Shown: positions 29,124-39,700, numbered from the stretch's first letter. The stretch: DNA of 64,000 nt from Verrucomicrobiota bacterium (GCA_023457035.1 JAEWNN010000027.1:3417-67416); one strand, 5' to 3'. Notes: a model not told the origin generated them from the letters alone. Program-made: numbers and translations.

Positions 29124-31079
29124 GTGTCTCGCCCCACCGAGCTATCCGCCCCCAACCCCAGCGACGAGGCGCGTTTCCAGGCGTTCGCCGACTTCTCGCC
29201 CGACATCCTGAGCATTCTCGATCGCGAGGGTCGGCTCGTCTTCAACTCGGCCGCCGCGTGGAAGACCCACGGCTATCGCCCCGAGGATCTTCTGGGCCGT
29301 TCTACCTTCGAGTTGATCCATCCCGAGGACCGCGCCGACTTCGAGGCGACGTTTGTCCGGCTCCTCCACTCCCCCAATGAGGAAGATCGGGTGCGCTACC
29401 GCTACCGCAACGCCGACGGCTCCTACAGCTGGATGGAGGCCACAGGACGCAACGAAACCACCAACCCACTTCTGGGCGGCATCATCGCGATCTCGCGCGA
29501 CATCTCCGCTCGGGTCGTCGTCGAGAACGCCTTGCGCGAGAGCGAGCAGCGCTTCCGCATGCTCTTCGCGACCAATCCCCAGCCGATGACGATCTTCGAT
29601 CTCGAGAGCCTCCAGTTTCTGGAGGCCAACGAGGCCGCCCTCGCGCTCTACGGCCACCCGCGTGAGGAGTTTCTCCGTCTGCGCAGCCGCGAGATCCGCC
29701 CGGCCGAGGATCTGGCGCGCTTCGACCGCGTCGTCGAGTTGCTGCGCGACAACTCCACCAGCGGGAAGCTGGAGCATCGCGCCCGCCACCGCGCCAAGGA
29801 CGGGCGCCTCATCGACGTGATCGCCTTCGTCCAGCGCATCGAGTGGCTCGGCCGCGCCGCCGTCCTTGTGTTGCTTCAGGACGTGACCGAGCAACTCAAG
29901 CTGCAGACCAAGCTCCAGCAGACGCAGAAGCTGGAGAGCCTCGGTCTGCTGGCGGGCGGCATCGCCCATGATTTCAACAACATGCTCACCGCCATCCTCG
30001 GGCACGCGTCGATCGCGGCCGACGAGGTACCGGGCGATTCGTCCGTGCAGGAGAGCCTGCGGCTGATCCAGGAATCATCGTTACGCGCCGCCGAGCTTTG
30101 CCGGCAGATGCTGGCCTATTCCGGCCAGGGTCGCTTCCAGGTGAGCACGTTCGAGCTCGGCGATCTCCTCAAGACCGCCGTCGACCTCGTCCGCATCACC
30201 ATCCGGCCCACCATTGCGGTCCAGATCGACCTCGCCGCGCCGCTCCCGTGCATCGAGGGCGATCGCGCCCAGTTGCAGCAGGTCGTGATGAACCTCGTGC
30301 TCAACGCCGCCGATGCCATCGGCGAGCGCGCCGGAGTCATCCGCTTGGCCGCGCACCGCGAACACGCCGACCGCGCCCGCTTCGAGACCATGCACCTCTC
30401 GCCCCAGCTCCCCGCGGGCGACTACCTCGTGCTCGAGGTCTCGGACAACGGCTGCGGCATGGCGCCCGACATCATCGCCCGGATCTTCGATCCTTTCTTC
30501 ACCACCAAGTTCACGGGCCGCGGCCTCGGTCTGGCGGCGGTGCTCGGCATCGTGCGCGGCCACCGCGGCGCCATCAAGGTCGAGAGCCAGCCCGGCCACG
30601 GCACGGTCTTCACGATTCTCCTGCCCGCGGCCGCCGCCCAGCAACCATCCGCCCCGAGCGCGGCAGCTCCCACTCCCAACGCCGCCGCCGCGCACCGCCG
30701 CGGCCGGACCATCCTCGTGGTGGACGACGAGGAGAGCGTGCGCAAAACCGTCGACGCGATGCTCACCCGCGAGGGCGTCGCGCTCCGCTTCGCCGCGGAC
30801 GGCCTCGCCGCCGTCGAAGAGTACCGGGAACACCACCACACCATCGACGCCGTCCTGCTCGACCTGACCATGCCGCGCCTGAGCGGAACCGAGGCGATGG
30901 AGCGGATGCTCGCCATCAATCCCCACGCCCGGGTCCTGCTCATGAGCGGCTTCGACGAGCACGTCGAAAGCGCCCGCCACGCCCAACGCGGCCAGATTGG
31001 CTTTGTCCAGAAGCCCTTCACCAGCCAGGCATTGCTCGAAAAGATCGACCTCGCCCTCGCGCGCCACCCGGGGAACTGA
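29124..31079 (+). CDS. Hybrid sensor histidine kinase: PAS-PAS-HisKA-HATPase-REC
   Basis: A soluble-looking two-component sensor of 651 residues with no membrane segment. Order: PAS 1 (FQAFADFSPDILSILDREGR, residues 15-130), PAS 2 (FRMLFATNPQPMTIFDLESL, 145-260), the HisKA phosphoacceptor in GGIAHDFNNMLTAIL with His282, HATPase_c (VMNLVLNAADAIGERAG, DNGCGMAPDI, GRGLGLAAVLGIVRGH), an Ala/Pro linker, and a C-terminal receiver (ILVVDDEESVRK, phosphoacceptor Asp580 in LLDLTMPRL, late Lys in QKPFTS). The start is uncertain: a GTG at 29124 is taken because the earlier ATG runs through the priA leader. Signal and target regulator are unknown. Confidence 0.88.
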   Translation: MSRPTELSAPNPSDEARFQAFADFSPDILSILDREGRLVFNSAAAWKTHGYRPEDLLGRSTFELIHPEDRADFEATFVRLLHSPNEEDRVRYRYRNADGSYSWMEATGRNETTNPLLGGIIAISRDISARVVVENALRESEQRFRMLFATNPQPMTIFDLESLQFLEANEAALALYGHPREEFLRLRSREIRPAEDLARFDRVVELLRDNSTSGKLEHRARHRAKDGRLIDVIAFVQRIEWLGRAAVLVLLQDVTEQLKLQTKLQQTQKLESLGLLAGGIAHDFNNMLTAILGHASIAADEVPGDSSVQESLRLIQESSLRAAELCRQMLAYSGQGRFQVSTFELGDLLKTAVDLVRITIRPTIAVQIDLAAPLPCIEGDRAQLQQVVMNLVLNAADAIGERAGVIRLAAHREHADRARFETMHLSPQLPAGDYLVLEVSDNGCGMAPDIIARIFDPFFTTKFTGRGLGLAAVLGIVRGHRGAIKVESQPGHGTVFTILLPAAAAQQPSAPSAAAPTPNAAAAHRRGRTILVVDDEESVRKTVDAMLTREGVALRFAADGLAAVEEYREHHHTIDAVLLDLTMPRLSGTEAMERMLAINPHARVLLMSGFDEHVESARHAQRGQIGFVQKPFTSQALLEKIDLALARHPGN

Positions 31080-31166
31080 GCACCACCTCGCCGCACGGCC
31101 CGAGGGCCCAGCCCGGCGCCAACCCCGCATTTGACAGCGTTTGCCCCCGTCCGAAGAGTCCCCGCC

Positions 31167-31637
31167 GTGACCGTCTCCGAGGCCAACCGCGACAAATTCC
31201 GTTCCTTCCTCGCCGCCCGAGGGCTGCGCCTGACCAACCAGCGCGTCGCCATCCTCGACGCCGCCGCGGCCCAGCCCGAACACTTCACCGCCGAGCAACT
31301 GCTCGCCGCCGCGCGCGCCATCGACGACTCCGTCTCCCGCGCCACGGTCTACCGCTCGCTGCCCATCCTCACCGAGTGCGCGATCCTCCGCGAGGTCGAC
31401 GTCGGCACCGGCAACAAGTTCTACGTCGCCAACCGCGACAAGGCCCCCACCCAGCACGCGCAGGTCCTCTGCCTCGACTGCGACAAGATCTTCGAGATCA
31501 GCGCGCCCTTCATGGAGTGGTACGGCGCCTCCGTCGCCTCGAAGCTCGGCCTCGAACCCGTCAGCCAACGCCTCCAAGTCCACGCCCGCTGCCCCGAGTT
31601 CCAGAAAACGGGCACGTGCAAGCACCGGGCGGGGTGA
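31167..31637 (+). CDS. Fur-family transcriptional regulator
   Basis: The 156-residue protein has the Fur winged helix (LRLTNQRVAILDAAAAQPEHFTAEQLL, SRATVYRSLPILTE) and a dimerisation domain with a structural zinc site formed by CLDC and the C-terminal pair in ARCPEFQKTGTC. The His in HAQVLCLDC is also family-typical. It could be Fur, PerR or Zur; sequence alone does not settle the metal. I chose the GTG at 31167 rather than the TTG at 31131 because that TTG is part of a perfect TTGACA, which may be the promoter -35 (the -10 is weak). Confidence 0.87.
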   Translation: MTVSEANRDKFRSFLAARGLRLTNQRVAILDAAAAQPEHFTAEQLLAAARAIDDSVSRATVYRSLPILTECAILREVDVGTGNKFYVANRDKAPTQHAQVLCLDCDKIFEISAPFMEWYGASVASKLGLEPVSQRLQVHARCPEFQKTGTCKHRAG

Positions 31638-31681
31638 GCATCCCGAATCGATTGCATGTAGAGCCAGTATCGCGCAACACG

Positions 31682-32125
31682 ATGAGCATCTCAGTCCGAA
31701 AGACTCTCTCGGTGCTCACAGGGCTAATTCTATGTGCCGTCAGCTTCGCGAAATTCCCCACGGTCTCCGTTGCCACGCTGGAGGCATTGACTCGAGACGA
31801 TGTCACCATCGGCTTCGTTCTGGAGAAACTCGGGAAGTGCAAACTGCAGTCCATCGACGGTGATCGCGAGTACCGCTTCTTCTACCAGATCTACCTTGAG
31901 GAGGATGGCCGCGAAGCATTCCTAAAACGATATGGGCTTCCCGATGTTAAGGTCTATTGGATCCAGATATGTTTCGCCGCCGGTTCATACGTAAACACTT
32001 GGATCAAGATCTACCCCGAGGTTGATCGGACTAAGCCGCCCATAATGATGGAACCAATAGTCTCAATCGCTCTGCGGCCTCGTGCGCCGAACCAGCCGGC
32101 AGCCGAAGCTACAACTCGTCCATAG
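31682..32125 (+). CDS. Secreted protein of unknown function, 147 aa, atypical base composition
   Basis: A signal peptide is visible (VRKTLSVLTGLILCAVSFA), followed by a mature domain with LTRDDVTIGFVLEKLGKCKLQ and FFYQIYLEEDGREAFLKRYG. Many codons here end in A or T, unlike the flanking genes, which suggests recent transfer or relaxed constraint. I recognise no family. It lies between the Fur-family gene and nadA, whose start is 13 bases after its stop, so it may share nadA transcription. The ATG at 31682 is chosen for the signal peptide. Confidence 0.65.
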   Translation: MSISVRKTLSVLTGLILCAVSFAKFPTVSVATLEALTRDDVTIGFVLEKLGKCKLQSIDGDREYRFFYQIYLEEDGREAFLKRYGLPDVKVYWIQICFAAGSYVNTWIKIYPEVDRTKPPIMMEPIVSIALRPRAPNQPAAEATTRP

Positions 32126-32138
32126 TCATTTTCCTCCC

Positions 32139-33119
<981 letters not shown>

Positions 33120-33191
33120 GCGCAAACCTCGCGCCTCCGCCGCCCGTGCCCGGCCGGAACGACGTTCTCCCGAACTTCGCCACGCCCATCT

Positions 33192-33218
33192 CCGTAGCGA
33201 TGCGCGTGAGCGCATCGA
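33192..33218. repeat. 27-base hairpin repeat, copy 1
   Basis: CCGTAGCGATGCGCGTGAGC begins the unit. A perfect hairpin (CGATGCG, loop CGTGAG, CGCATCG) is contained. An identical 27-base copy lies at 33361-33387. Between them lie imperfect inverted copies of a CTCACGCAGAGCCGCGGAG-like element near 33229-33247 and 33277-33303. The nadA-truA gap holds no gene. Confidence 0.8.
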
Positions 33219-33360
33219 GTCCGCGCTCTCCGCGCCTCCGCGTGAGCCCCCTTCAGAAACCAGACCCGATCCAGCCTCACGCAGAGCCGCGGAGGACGCG
33301 GAGTCGATCAGTCGCTGTGTTCAACTGACTCGTATCGGTTCAGCTGAGCATCCCTCGGCC

Positions 33361-33387
33361 CCGTAGCGATGCGCGTGAGCGCATCGA
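33361..33387. repeat. 27-base hairpin repeat, copy 2
   Basis: It is identical to 33192-33218 over all 27 bases and ends 14 bases before the truA stop on the minus strand. Position and structure suggest a REP-like element that could double as a 3' end stabiliser for truA. Confidence 0.8.
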
Positions 33388-33400
33388 CTCCGTCACCCAG

Positions 33401-34204
33401 TTACTCGCCGCTCCGCGGCGTCCGTTTCCCGTACTCCACGCGCCAGAGAAACAGCCCCTTGGCGGGCGCGGTCTCGATGAGATGCGCCCGCGGCTGCCCG
33501 TCGAGCAACGCCACGACCTGCGCCGGCTTGAGCTTGCCCAGCCCCACCCCGACCAACGCGCCGACGAGCGTGCGCACCATCTTGTAGAGGAAGCCGTCGG
33601 CCTCGGCCACGATTCGCAGCTTCTGCCCGCGGCCGAGCACGTCGAGCCGCCGCAGCGTGCGTACCGTGGTCTTGCGCTCCTCACCGCTGAAGGCGCTGAA
33701 CGCCAGGAAATCGTGTCGCCCCACCAGCAGCTGCGCCGTGGCGCGCATCGCCGCGACATCGAGCGGCCGCCCGCCGAGCGACCAGCAGAACGGCGCCTCG
33801 AACGGGTCCGCCCGCCCGCGGTGGATGAAGTAGACGTAGCGTTTCCCCGTCGCCGAAAACCGCGCATGGAAGTCCGGCCGCGCCCGCCGCAGCGCGGTCA
33901 CCTGGATCGCCGAGGGGATCCCGGTCGAGATCGCGCGCAGCAGTTTCTCCGGCCCGTGTCTCCAGTCGGCGTCGAAGTGGAACACCTGCCCGCGGGCGTG
34001 CACGCCGGAGTCGGTGCGCCCGCTGCCGTGGATGCGGATCGGCCGGCCGAAGATCTCCGCCAACCGCTTCTCGAGGTAGTCCTGCACCGCCCGCTGGGTC
34101 AGTTGCGACTGCCAGCCGTGCAGCTCCGTGCCCACGTAGGCGCACACCCCCCGCCAGCGCATCTCGGTGGCGGTCTCGGCAGGCGCGGCAGTGTCTGTCG
34201 TCAT
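33401..34204 (-). CDS. truA: tRNA pseudouridine(38-40) synthase TruA
   Basis: TruA isomerises uridines 38-40 of the anticodon stem-loop. The 267-residue protein has YVGTELHGWQSQ near the start, the catalytic Asp motif GSGRTDSGVHARGQVFHF, FHARFSATGKRYVYFI, and FLYKMVRTLVGALVGVG near the C-terminus. The ATG at 34204 (MTTDTAAPAE) gives a short extension before the conserved core; the longer ATG frame 13 codons upstream is less likely. Transcribed alone. Confidence 0.94.
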   Translation of the reverse strand: MTTDTAAPAETATEMRWRGVCAYVGTELHGWQSQLTQRAVQDYLEKRLAEIFGRPIRIHGSGRTDSGVHARGQVFHFDADWRHGPEKLLRAISTGIPSAIQVTALRRARPDFHARFSATGKRYVYFIHRGRADPFEAPFCWSLGGRPLDVAAMRATAQLLVGRHDFLAFSAFSGEERKTTVRTLRRLDVLGRGQKLRIVAEADGFLYKMVRTLVGALVGVGLGKLKPAQVVALLDGQPRAHLIETAPAKGLFLWRVEYGKRTPRSGE

Positions 34205-34580
34205 CACGCCGCCACTTCTTCCACAGAAGAGAACGAAGATCACGAAGGAAACTCGCTCGCAAAAGCCTCGCGCCCCGCCGCTCAGCGCCCCGCGCCCGAG
34301 GCAGGGACGTTTCGCCGAAACGTCCGCAAGTCCGGCCCGCCCGGCGGTCTAGACCTACCCGCAAGCACCCGCCCGGTGCTTCGCTCCCGCTCCAAGAACT
34401 CGACTCCGAGGAAGGGTCCACGGATTTCGCAGATGGGCACGGATGACCGGAAGCCTATCCGTGATAATCCGTGCAATCCGTGGTCTATGCCCGCCTCGGA
34501 AGACAGATGCCGGGGAGTTTCTTCCCGTCATCCCCCGGCCCGGCCGGGTTCGTGGCTTCTGTCGTCCGCCGTCCGAGAGC
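34205..34580. other. 376-base gap between ruvX end and truA start
   Basis: No convincing gene is seen. It holds the truA promoter region (no clear -35/-10 read), a Pro/Arg-rich low-quality open frame that I reject, and one copy of the ATCCGTG repeat at 34417-34485. Confidence 0.6.
34417..34485. repeat. Dispersed ATCCGTG-type inverted repeat, copy 2
   Basis: About 69 bases with ends TCCACGGATTT and ATCCGTGGTCT and internal GCACGGATG and TATCCGTGATAATCCGTG units. It is homologous to 26611-26680 (same order of units, same palindromic ends). Confidence 0.75.
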
Positions 34581-35024
34581 TCACGTTTCCGCCTCCGGCA
34601 TCTCCGCGAGCGGTGGAGGGAAACGCTGCTGCAGGTAGTCGCCGAGCAGGATCGCCGCCGCGCGCGAATCGACCACGCCCGAGCTGCGCACCTGCCGCAG
34701 CTTCTTCTTCGGGATCGATTGCTCGGCAAGGTGCGAGGTGAGCCGTTCGTCGACCAGGTGCACCGGCAGCCCGAAGCGTGCGCGCAACTCGGCGGCGAAG
34801 GCCTCCGACTTCTTCGCCGCCGGCCCCGTCGTCCCGTCCATGTTGAACGGGCAGCCGACCACCATCTCCGTGATACGCTGCGCCTTCACCAGCGCGGCCA
34901 GCGCCGCCCAGCGCTCCTCGGGCTTCGTCTGCGTGAGCGCCGGCAGCGGCGAAGCGATGCCGAGGTCGTCACCCACCGCCAGTCCGATTCGTTTCTCGCC
35001 CGGATCGATGCCGAGGAACCGCAT
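34581..35024 (-). CDS. ruvX: Putative pre-16S rRNA nuclease RuvX/YqgF
   Basis: The 147-residue RNase H-fold protein has GIDPGEKRIGLAVGDD, VVGCPFNMDGT, VHLVDERLTSHLAE and VDSRAAAILLGDYLQ. These carry the three acidic catalytic positions of YqgF proteins, which trim the 5' end of pre-16S rRNA. The ATG at 35024 gives the standard MRFLGIDPGEKR start. It lies 26 bases downstream of the guanylyltransferase gene on the same strand, probably the same operon. Confidence 0.92.
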   Translation of the reverse strand: MRFLGIDPGEKRIGLAVGDDLGIASPLPALTQTKPEERWAALAALVKAQRITEMVVGCPFNMDGTTGPAAKKSEAFAAELRARFGLPVHLVDERLTSHLAEQSIPKKKLRQVRSSGVVDSRAAAILLGDYLQQRFPPPLAEMPEAET

Positions 35025-35050
35025 AATGAAAGAAGACCGCCGCGACGCGC

Positions 35051-36133
35051 CTAGAGGAAACGCTTCAACTCCGCCGCGGATTCGCAGCGCTTCAGCAGCG
35101 CCTTGATCTCCTGCGCCTTGTCCTTCGGGCAGACGAGCGTGGCATCGGGAGTGTGGACCACGATCAGGTCCTTCACCCCGAGCACCGCGACCAGATGATC
35201 GGCGGTGGAGACGACGAGGTTGCCGGCCGCCTGTTCGACCACCGCCAGCCCGCGCGCGACGTTGCCGTCCGCATCCGCCGGATAATGCCGCGTCACCGCC
35301 GGCCAGGCGCCCACATCGTCCCAGTCGAAGTGGGCCGGGAGCACCGCCACATTCGTCGCCTTCTCGATCAGCGCGTAGTCGACCGAGATCTTCTTCAGCG
35401 TCGGATAGATCGCCTCGAGCGCCGCGTCGAGCGGTTGGCCGGCGGCGAGAGCTGCGTCGAGCTTGCCAAGGTCCGCCCAGAGTTCGGGCACGTGCTGCGC
35501 GAACGCCGCCGCGACCACCGGCACGCGCCAGAAGAACATCCCGGCGTTCCAGAAATACTCGCGTGTGGCGAGGTAGCCCTGCGCCACCTCGCGGGTCGGC
35601 TTCTCCACGAAGCGGATCACGTTGAAGACCGACTCCGCCCCGGCGCGCGCCGCGCCTCGGTGGATGTAGCCGAAGCCCGTCGCCGGCTCCGTCGGCTTGA
35701 TACCGAGCGTGACCAGCAGCGGCTCGCGCTCCGCCGCGGCGAAGGCCCGCTCCAGATCCGCCCGGAACAGCACCGCATCGTGGATCACATGGTCGGCCGG
35801 CAGCATGCAGAACGTCGCCTCCGGGTCCCGCCGCCGCACCAGCACCAACGCCAAGCCCACGGCCGCCGCGGTGTCGCGGCCCACCGGCTCGGCGATGATG
35901 TTCTCCGCCGGCAGCGCCGGGCACAGCGCCCGGATCGCCGGCGCCTGCTGCCGGTTGGTGATGATGAGCACCCGCTCGGCCGGCACCATCGGCAGCACCC
36001 GCTCGATCGTCTGCACCAGCAGCGCCTGCTCGCCGACGATCGGCAACAGGTGCTTGGGCATCGCCAACCGGCTCTGCGGCCAGAAGCGTTCCCCGCGCCC
36101 GCCCGCCATGATGACAACATAACGATTCGCCAT
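35051..36133 (-). CDS. manC: Mannose-1-phosphate guanylyltransferase
   Basis: ManC makes GDP-mannose from mannose-1-phosphate and GTP. The 360-residue nucleotidyltransferase has VVIMAGGRGERFWPQSR and MPKHLLPIVG (nucleotide binding), GRDTAAAVGLALV, MLPADHVIHD, FVEKPTREVAQGYL and FDWDDVGAWPAV. No isomerase domain is fused, so it is the short form. GDP-mannose could feed the mannosyltransferase-like gene at 8101; this link is inference. It starts 117 bases from the divergent rhodanese gene. Confidence 0.92.
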   Translation of the reverse strand: MANRYVVIMAGGRGERFWPQSRLAMPKHLLPIVGEQALLVQTIERVLPMVPAERVLIITNRQQAPAIRALCPALPAENIIAEPVGRDTAAAVGLALVLVRRRDPEATFCMLPADHVIHDAVLFRADLERAFAAAEREPLLVTLGIKPTEPATGFGYIHRGAARAGAESVFNVIRFVEKPTREVAQGYLATREYFWNAGMFFWRVPVVAAAFAQHVPELWADLGKLDAALAAGQPLDAALEAIYPTLKKISVDYALIEKATNVAVLPAHFDWDDVGAWPAVTRHYPADADGNVARGLAVVEQAAGNLVVSTADHLVAVLGVKDLIVVHTPDATLVCPKDKAQEIKALLKRCESAAELKRFL

Positions 36134-36250
36134 GCGCCGAGGCTCCCGGCTCCCCTGCCCCGGTCAACGGCGAAGTGAGCGCCCACGCGCGCCATTGCCA
36201 ACACCACGCGCCTCGGCTCCAGTCGGGACCACGATCTACTCGTCTCCACC

Positions 36251-36583
36251 ATGCCCGACTCGCTCCCACCGATAGAAGTCGATGTCGCCACCGCCCGCGC
36301 ACTCCTCGATGCCAACGAGGCGACGCTTCTCGACGTCCGCGAGCCCGATGAACACGCCATCTGCCGGATCACCGGCAGCCGGTTGCTGCCGATGCGCGAG
36401 ATTCCCGGGGCTCTCGCTTCGCTACCGCGCGACCGAAAGCTTCTCGTGCTTTGCCATCACGGTGGGCGCAGCGCCCGCGTGACCCAGTATCTCCGCGCCC
36501 ATGGTTTCGACCGCGCGATCAACGTGCGCGGTGGCATCGATGCTTGGGCGGCGGACCTCGATCCGTCGCTGGCTCGCTATTGA
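36251..36583 (+). CDS. Single-domain rhodanese
   Basis: The 110-residue protein is one rhodanese domain: LLDVREPDEHAICRITGSRLL, the active-site loop LCHHGGRSA with Cys68, and a C-terminal GFDRAINVRGGIDAWA. It resembles GlpE/PspE-type sulfurtransferases, which move sulfane sulfur, or the similar domains coupled to other enzymes. No signal peptide, so cytoplasmic. The acceptor is unknown. Confidence 0.92.
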   Translation: MPDSLPPIEVDVATARALLDANEATLLDVREPDEHAICRITGSRLLPMREIPGALASLPRDRKLLVLCHHGGRSARVTQYLRAHGFDRAINVRGGIDAWAADLDPSLARY

Positions 36584-36699
36584 GCGTGCCCCAGCCGCCG
36601 GTCGCCGGCGCCCACCCGCAGCTCCATCCGCGCCGCCGCGTGCCCCCGCACGCGCCCCCTCTCCTCCGCCCCGCCAGCCCGTCACCGGGCAGGGAAGTC

Positions 36700-36728
36700 G
36701 AGCATGTCAACCAATGGTTGACATGCTC
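36700..36728. repeat. Perfect 14-bp inverted repeat between rhodanese and macroglobulin ends
   Basis: GAGCATGTCAACCA and its reverse complement are separated by one base (36714). It contains TTGACA on both strands. No T-run follows on either side, so it is a poor terminator. It lies 15 bases past the stop of the minus-strand macroglobulin gene. Confidence 0.7.
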
Positions 36729-36743
36729 AACTCGACCGTCGCG

Positions 36744-39700
36744 CTAGTCCCGCGCCTCGATCCGCATGCGCCGGGCATCGCTGTTGGCCCGGATCTCCGG
36801 TACATACATCGCCTCGATCTTCACCGGCAACGCCCGGAAATTCCCCGGCGTGACCGCGCGCATCCCGAAGCGGATCTCCCAGGTGCCCGCCTCCAGCCGA
36901 TCGAGGAAGAACACGCTCTTCTCGTCTCGCTCCTCGCGGTAGATCGCGCGCGCCGAGTCCTCCATCTGACTCGCGCCGGCTGCCATCGTCCGTCCTCTAC
37001 CATCTGTCTTCAGTTCACCGTCCGCCACTCGCCGTATCCGCGCATCCCAGCCGCTGAGCGCGTTGAGCGGCTCGCAGCCCGCCGGCTTCGGCACCTCGAC
37101 CATCACATACTCCAACTCGTTCGGCACCGTCACTGTCACGACCGCCTGCACCTCCTCGCCGGCCACCGCCGCACCGCCCGAGACCAGCGGTTCCGGGTCG
37201 ATCCGCAGCGTTCCGACCAGCGTCGGTGTCGCCTTCTGCCGGACGAACCCACGCGCGACCTGCGCCATGTGGCCGGCCGGCTTCACCGTCGCGCCCGCCG
37301 CCCACGATTCGGCCAACGCCACTGCATACGCCGTCCCGTCGCCGGACACGCGCCGCAGTTCGATCGTGTTGTTCCCTCCGTGCAGTGCCGCCGCCGGCAG
37401 CACCATCTCCGCCGCCCCGGCCAGCAAAGTCTGGCGGTTCAGCGTCACCCGGCCGACCTCCGCGCCATCCACCAGCACCGCGACCGCGGTCTCCTCCTGG
37501 GCCTCGCCACGCACCTGCACGAACTTCGCCAACGCGAGCACCGCAAACGCCGTGTCGCGCGTGCTCGCCCAACGGCCGCTGCGCCGGTTCAGCACCAGCC
37601 AGTTCATCGCCGGCTCGACCAACGCGTGTTGGTGATCCAACTCCAGCAACGCAAGCAACGTCAGCGCCGTGTTCTCCACCGCGCCTTCGCTGGCGCGCCA
37701 GTAGCCGCTCGTCGCGCCCCAGTGCACCGTGTCGCCAAGATCTGTCGACTCAGCCCGCATGGCGCCGTACTCCAGATTGCGCAGCACCACCGCGCGCTCT
37801 TCCGGCGTGCCGAGTTTCGCCGCGGCCAGCGCCAGACACGCACGTCCGATGGCCGACAGCTTCTCGCGCTCCGCAAAGCAACCCACGAAACCTTCCCGCA
37901 GCCACTTCGCCGCGCTCTCGTCGAGCGGTGCCGCGGCCAGCGCCGCAAGCGCCCACGCGGCACAGTCGCTCGATTCGTTGCCACGCGGCCGGAACCGCCG
38001 GATCGACGCATGGATGCGCTCCGCCATCTGCTCCGGCAACGCCACACCCGACGCGCGGGCCAGCTCCAGCCCCCACGCGACATACGCCGTCATCCACAGA
38101 TCGGGCACCTGCGCCCCCGGCCACCAGCCGAAGGTGCCATCGCCACGCTGCGCCTCGACCAGCCGCGCCAGACTCTTGGCGATCACCTCATCGAGCCGAC
38201 CAAGCCCGGCGGTCTTCGCGCGCCGCGCCGCATCCGCCGGTGTCTCCTTGCCAAGGATGCGCGACTCGACCGCCGCCGCGTTGAAGCCGAGTTCGCCCAG
38301 CGTCTTCCGCGCAACCACCGCCGGCAGGAACCGGCTCATCGTCTGCTCCACGCACCCGTACGGATAGTCGACGAGGTACGGCAACGCATCGAGCAGCGCC
38401 GCCGCGTGACTGCCGGTCAGTTGCACGCGCACCGTCGTCCGCGCCGGGTCGAACGGTTCCGGAAGTTCGAGCGTCAGCACGCGCGCAACTTCGCCGCGCG
38501 CCAACCGGCCGCTCGCCGCCGTTTCCTGAACGATGCCGTCCTCCAGCACCGGTAACTTCAGCTCCATGCCGTCGCGCTCCGCCTCCGTCCACGCCTTCAG
38601 CGTGAACTCCGCCGTGCCCGTTTTCTCGGTACGCACTGGCCACACCACCCGCGCCGAGCCCTGCGCCGCGATTGACACCACCTCCGCCCGTAGGGTCGCA
38701 GCTTGCTGCGACCGCTCCGTTGCCGCCCCCGCCGCGCCGCCGACCTCCAGCTCCGCCTGCGCCTCCAGTGCAGCGCCGGTCCGATTGACCAGCGTCGCGC
38801 CGACCTCCGCGCTGTCGCCCGCCACGAGGAGCCGCGGCAGATTGAGCCGCGCCTGGAACGGCAGCGACGTCCGCGTGAACGTCGTCGCCGTCCCGAACGA
38901 ATTGCCGTCCGCGCCCACCGCATAGGCCTCGATCCGCCACTGCGTGAGGTTGTCCGGGTACGTGAACGACACCGTCGCCGCCCCCTTCGCATCGGTGATG
39001 ACCTGCGGCGCCCAGAACGCCGAAGCCGAAAAATGGCGCCGCACCTCGATCTCGGGTATCGCCCGTGCGCCGGTCGCCACGATCGGCGGAGCCGCCTCGC
39101 GCAACTCGGTGCGGAGCCGCGTTCCGGCCAACGTGGTGGCCGCGCAATAGCCCGTGTCGGCCTCGGCCGACACCTCGAACGGCGACAGCACCACGATCTC
39201 CTCGTCGGCACCGCCCAACGAATCGGGAAAGACACGCAAGGCCGCCCCCATTTTCGCCAAGTCGGCCAGAGCGCTCACCGCCAGTCGAGGGTCGGAGGTA
39301 GACGGGTTCCGGTAACCATCAACATCGCCCACAATCTCGGTCCGCGGTTCGTGCACCGGCGAGAACCGCGACAGGAACAGCGGCTCCGGCTCACGCCAAC
39401 CGGCGAGCTGCGTGAGTGCCTCGTCCCACACGGCCACCGCCACCGCCGCCGGCTCACCCGGACGCCCGACCAGTTTCGCATGGAGCCGAACCGTCGTCGT
39501 TTCGCCCGGCCGCGCCACGGGCACTGCGGGGTCCAGCCCCACCTCCAGCCGCGCGCTCGGATCGGGCAGAGCATACCATAGCCGCTCACGCTCCACCTCA
39601 TCCTCTCGCTGGTATACCATCTCCAGCCCAAGCCGGCTGCCCAGCTGCGGTAGCCTCTCAGTCCTCACCCACGCCGCGCGCTGCCGTGTCACAAACCGCA

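Noticed and set aside
31131..31166. TTG start for the Fur-family gene
   Set aside because: The TTG is part of TTGACA, a perfect -35 hexamer; the added 12 residues have no counterpart in Fur proteins.
36501..38555. 684-codon plus-strand open frame opposite the macroglobulin gene
   Set aside because: It is an Arg/His/Pro-rich shadow of the macroglobulin reading frame, and high GC makes such frames common on both strands.
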